Translations under genes and position numbers: made by a program
The notes under the pieces: generated by a model
Database searches by the model: none
What the model was told of the DNA's origin: nothing
What the model saw: the letters and a program-made list of their open reading frames with translations, nothing else
Assembly: GCA_044346175.1 (NCBI GenBank)
Contig: JBIIZQ010000009.1
Location: 12,092 to 76,091, forward strand
Direction of reading: 5' to 3'
Source of the DNA: JBJTUH01 sp044346175
GTDB taxonomy: Bacteria; Cyanobacteriota; Vampirovibrionia; Vampirovibrionales; JAJTHC01
DNA length: 64,000 bases
Shown here: piece after piece, positions 62,658 through 64,000 of the stretch
Layout: the number at the start of each line of letters is the position of its first letter
How positions within the stretch are numbered: position 1 is the first letter of the stretch

Positions 62658-63873
62658 AGCCCAGTGGAGGCGTTTACGTACAGATGCTAGAGTTAAGCAA
62701 CGCTATTCAGAGATGTACTTTATTCGGGGATGGCTTTATTCTCAAAACTCGGAACGTCTTCAAGATACTGAGGCATTCCAAAAAGCTCTACAGGATTACA
62801 CTCAAGCTATTAAGCTTAGTCCTCAAGATGCAAAAGCTTATAACAATCGTGGCAATTTGTACTCCAAGCGTAACCAAGGTAGTGATTTTGCCCTTGCCCT
62901 ACAGGACTATGCCAAAGCCATTAAGCTAAATCCTCAAGATGCAAAAGCTTATGTCAACCGTGGCAATTTGTACTCTGAACCTAACGAAGCGCGAGACTTT
63001 GAGCTTGCTCTACAGGACTATGCCAAAGCGATTGAGCTAAATCCTCAATTTGCAGAAGCTTATTACAACCGTGGGCTTTTGTATGCTGACAGAAACCAAG
63101 ACGGTGATTTTGACCTTGCTCTACAGGACTATGTCAAAGCCATTGAGCTAAATCCTCAAGATGCAAAAGCTTATTTTAACCGTGGCAATTTGTACTCCAA
63201 ACGTAACAAAGAGGGAGACTTTGACCTTGCTTTACAGGACTTCACGACAGCCATTAAGCTAAATCCTCAATATGCAAAAGCTTATGTCAACCGTGGTGTT
63301 TTGTATGCTAGCCGAAAGCCAAAGGGAGACTTTGACCTTGCTCTACAGGACTATGCCAAAGCGATTGAGCTGAATCCTCAACTTGCAGAAGCTTATTTTA
63401 ACCGTGGCAATTTGTACTCCAAACGTAACAAAGAGGGAGACTTTGACCTTGCTCTACAGGACTATACTCAAGCCATTAAGCTAAATCCTCAATATGCAAA
63501 AGCTTATGTCAACCGTGGTGTTTTGTATGCTAGCCGAAAGCCAAAGGGAGACTTTGACCTTGCTCTACAGGACTTCACGACAGCCATTGAGCTAAATCCT
63601 CAACTTGCACAGGCTTATTTCAACCGTGGTGTTTTGTATGTTGAGCGAGGCAAAGACGGTGATTTTGAAAGAGCTTTAAAAGATAGTTACAAAGTAATGA
63701 AGTTGACTTCTGACATAGAATTTTTACGGACTGTATTTTTAGTACTTTCTCTTGTATGTGAAGCTTACAATACACCCTTTAGGGTTTTACAGTTTATACC
63801 GTTTAAAGAGGACTTTAAGGCAAACCCTAAGCCTATGATGGCTTATGCCAAAAGGTATTGGGAGCTTTTGTAA
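62602..63873 (+). CDS. TPR protein with near-identical repeats
   Basis: 423 residues. About eight 37-residue TPR units of the pattern YxNRGxLYxxRN-GDFxLALQDYxxAIxLNPQ. At DNA level the unit pair is copied with a 222-bp shift (63181 vs 63403 and 63271 vs 63493), showing recent internal duplication. Start is uncertain: ATG 62602 overlaps the upstream gene by 56 bp; ATG 62713 is the alternative. Final 70 residues leave the TPR pattern. Likely partner of the upstream membrane protein. Confidence 0.75.
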   Translation: MKQLQNLNLCLKHLFTWVKAQWRRLRTDARVKQRYSEMYFIRGWLYSQNSERLQDTEAFQKALQDYTQAIKLSPQDAKAYNNRGNLYSKRNQGSDFALALQDYAKAIKLNPQDAKAYVNRGNLYSEPNEARDFELALQDYAKAIELNPQFAEAYYNRGLLYADRNQDGDFDLALQDYVKAIELNPQDAKAYFNRGNLYSKRNKEGDFDLALQDFTTAIKLNPQYAKAYVNRGVLYASRKPKGDFDLALQDYAKAIELNPQLAEAYFNRGNLYSKRNKEGDFDLALQDYTQAIKLNPQYAKAYVNRGVLYASRKPKGDFDLALQDFTTAIELNPQLAQAYFNRGVLYVERGKDGDFERALKDSYKVMKLTSDIEFLRTVFLVLSLVCEAYNTPFRVLQFIPFKEDFKANPKPMMAYAKRYWELL

Positions 63874-63898
63874 GGGGGGAGCAACTGTGTCAAGCGTA
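63874..63898. mobile_element. Expected end of the IS110-type element
   Basis: 25 bp between the TPR stop and the transposase stop. The element's right end should fall here or inside the TPR 3' end; no inverted repeats are expected for IS110. Boundary cannot be set from one side. Confidence 0.3.
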
Positions 63899-64000
63899 TC
63901 AGTTTAGTGTGGCGTAATGCTCACGTGCTATCGCATTCAATATCGTCAACAACTTACGCATACACGCCACGATTGCCACCTTAAATGACTTCCCCTTCTC
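63899..64000 (-). CDS. IS110-family transposase, C-terminal end (runs off window)
   Basis: 34 codons from the window edge to a TGA at 63899-63901. SFKVAIVACMRKLLTILNAI matches the C-terminal tail of IS110/IS116/IS902 transposases (Transposase_20). These use a DEDD/Ser transposase and a bridge RNA from the element's flank. The body lies outside, so intactness cannot be judged. Confidence 0.75.
   Translation of the reverse strand, partial: EKGKSFKVAIVACMRKLLTILNAIAREHYATLN

Overview
The window reads as a chromosomal segment of a flagellated, Gram-negative-type bacterium with moderate GC. It carries an outer-membrane-type DUF2490 barrel, two short flagellins, a FliW/CsrA pair, a Tat translocon subunit and the MEP-pathway enzyme Dxr. 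The FabI sequence, a Ski2-like DECH helicase and a membrane-anchored thioredoxin look cyanobacterial, yet no photosynthesis gene is present. My inference is a non-photosynthetic relative of cyanobacteria (Vampirovibrionia/Melainabacteria type). This is inference from gene style, not from a marker phylogeny. Most genes are housekeeping, separated by short accessory patches that are more AT-rich or repeat-bearing.

Layout. 1-5.1 kb: ComEA-like DNA-uptake protein (cut by the window edge), leuA without its regulatory domain, an ABC-2 permease, mutY and an unknown gene. 5.2-6.8 kb: an AT-rich two-gene unit, DUF262 plus HEPN, that looks like a defence or toxin module. 7-19 kb: lysozyme, thiL, a RecB-like Fe-S nuclease, two decayed tandem paralogues, a degenerate HD-GYP protein, a thioredoxin, typA and obg. 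19-21.2 kb: direct copies of an intergenic repeat flank a truncated KAP NTPase and a cytosolic 5'-nucleotidase-I-like gene. 21.4-26.7 kb: tatA, an M48 protease, a GIY-YIG/DUF4357 protein, tRNA-Ser(GGA), folP and tsaD. 27-39.6 kb: a Gly/Tyr-rich protein, a flagellin-like gene, trpS, a DUF2490 protein, two glycosyltransferases, rlmH, a second flagellin with a long leader, and a kinase-fold protein. 39.9-50.4 kb: a pirin, several unrecognised proteins, tRNA-Ser(GCT), fabI, an SLH-like lipoprotein, csrA with a long tail, fliW with a long head, a Sel1 protein and a glycine-zipper protein. 50.5-64 kb: the helicase, a pyrimidine/thymidine phosphorylase, hipBA with a clear operator, a 162-bp tandem repeat array, a pentapeptide-repeat membrane protein, dxr, a SpoU methyltransferase, a membrane protein with a TPR partner, and the 3' end of an IS110-family transposase.

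How the parts connect. CsrA and FliW lie 125 bp apart on the same strand, and the two flagellins in the window are their likely targets: FliW sequesters CsrA, and CsrA represses flagellin translation. Both regulators carry unusual extra regions. At least 15 genes appear to begin with tandem ATG codons, which is far more than expected by chance. A modular palindromic repeat family recurs at six or more intergenic sites and may have moved or trapped the accessory cargo at 19.2-21.0 kb. The best candidates for something new are the extended CsrA/FliW circuit, the kinase-fold gene with its unknown neighbours, the DUF262-HEPN pair and the tandem-start-codon pattern.
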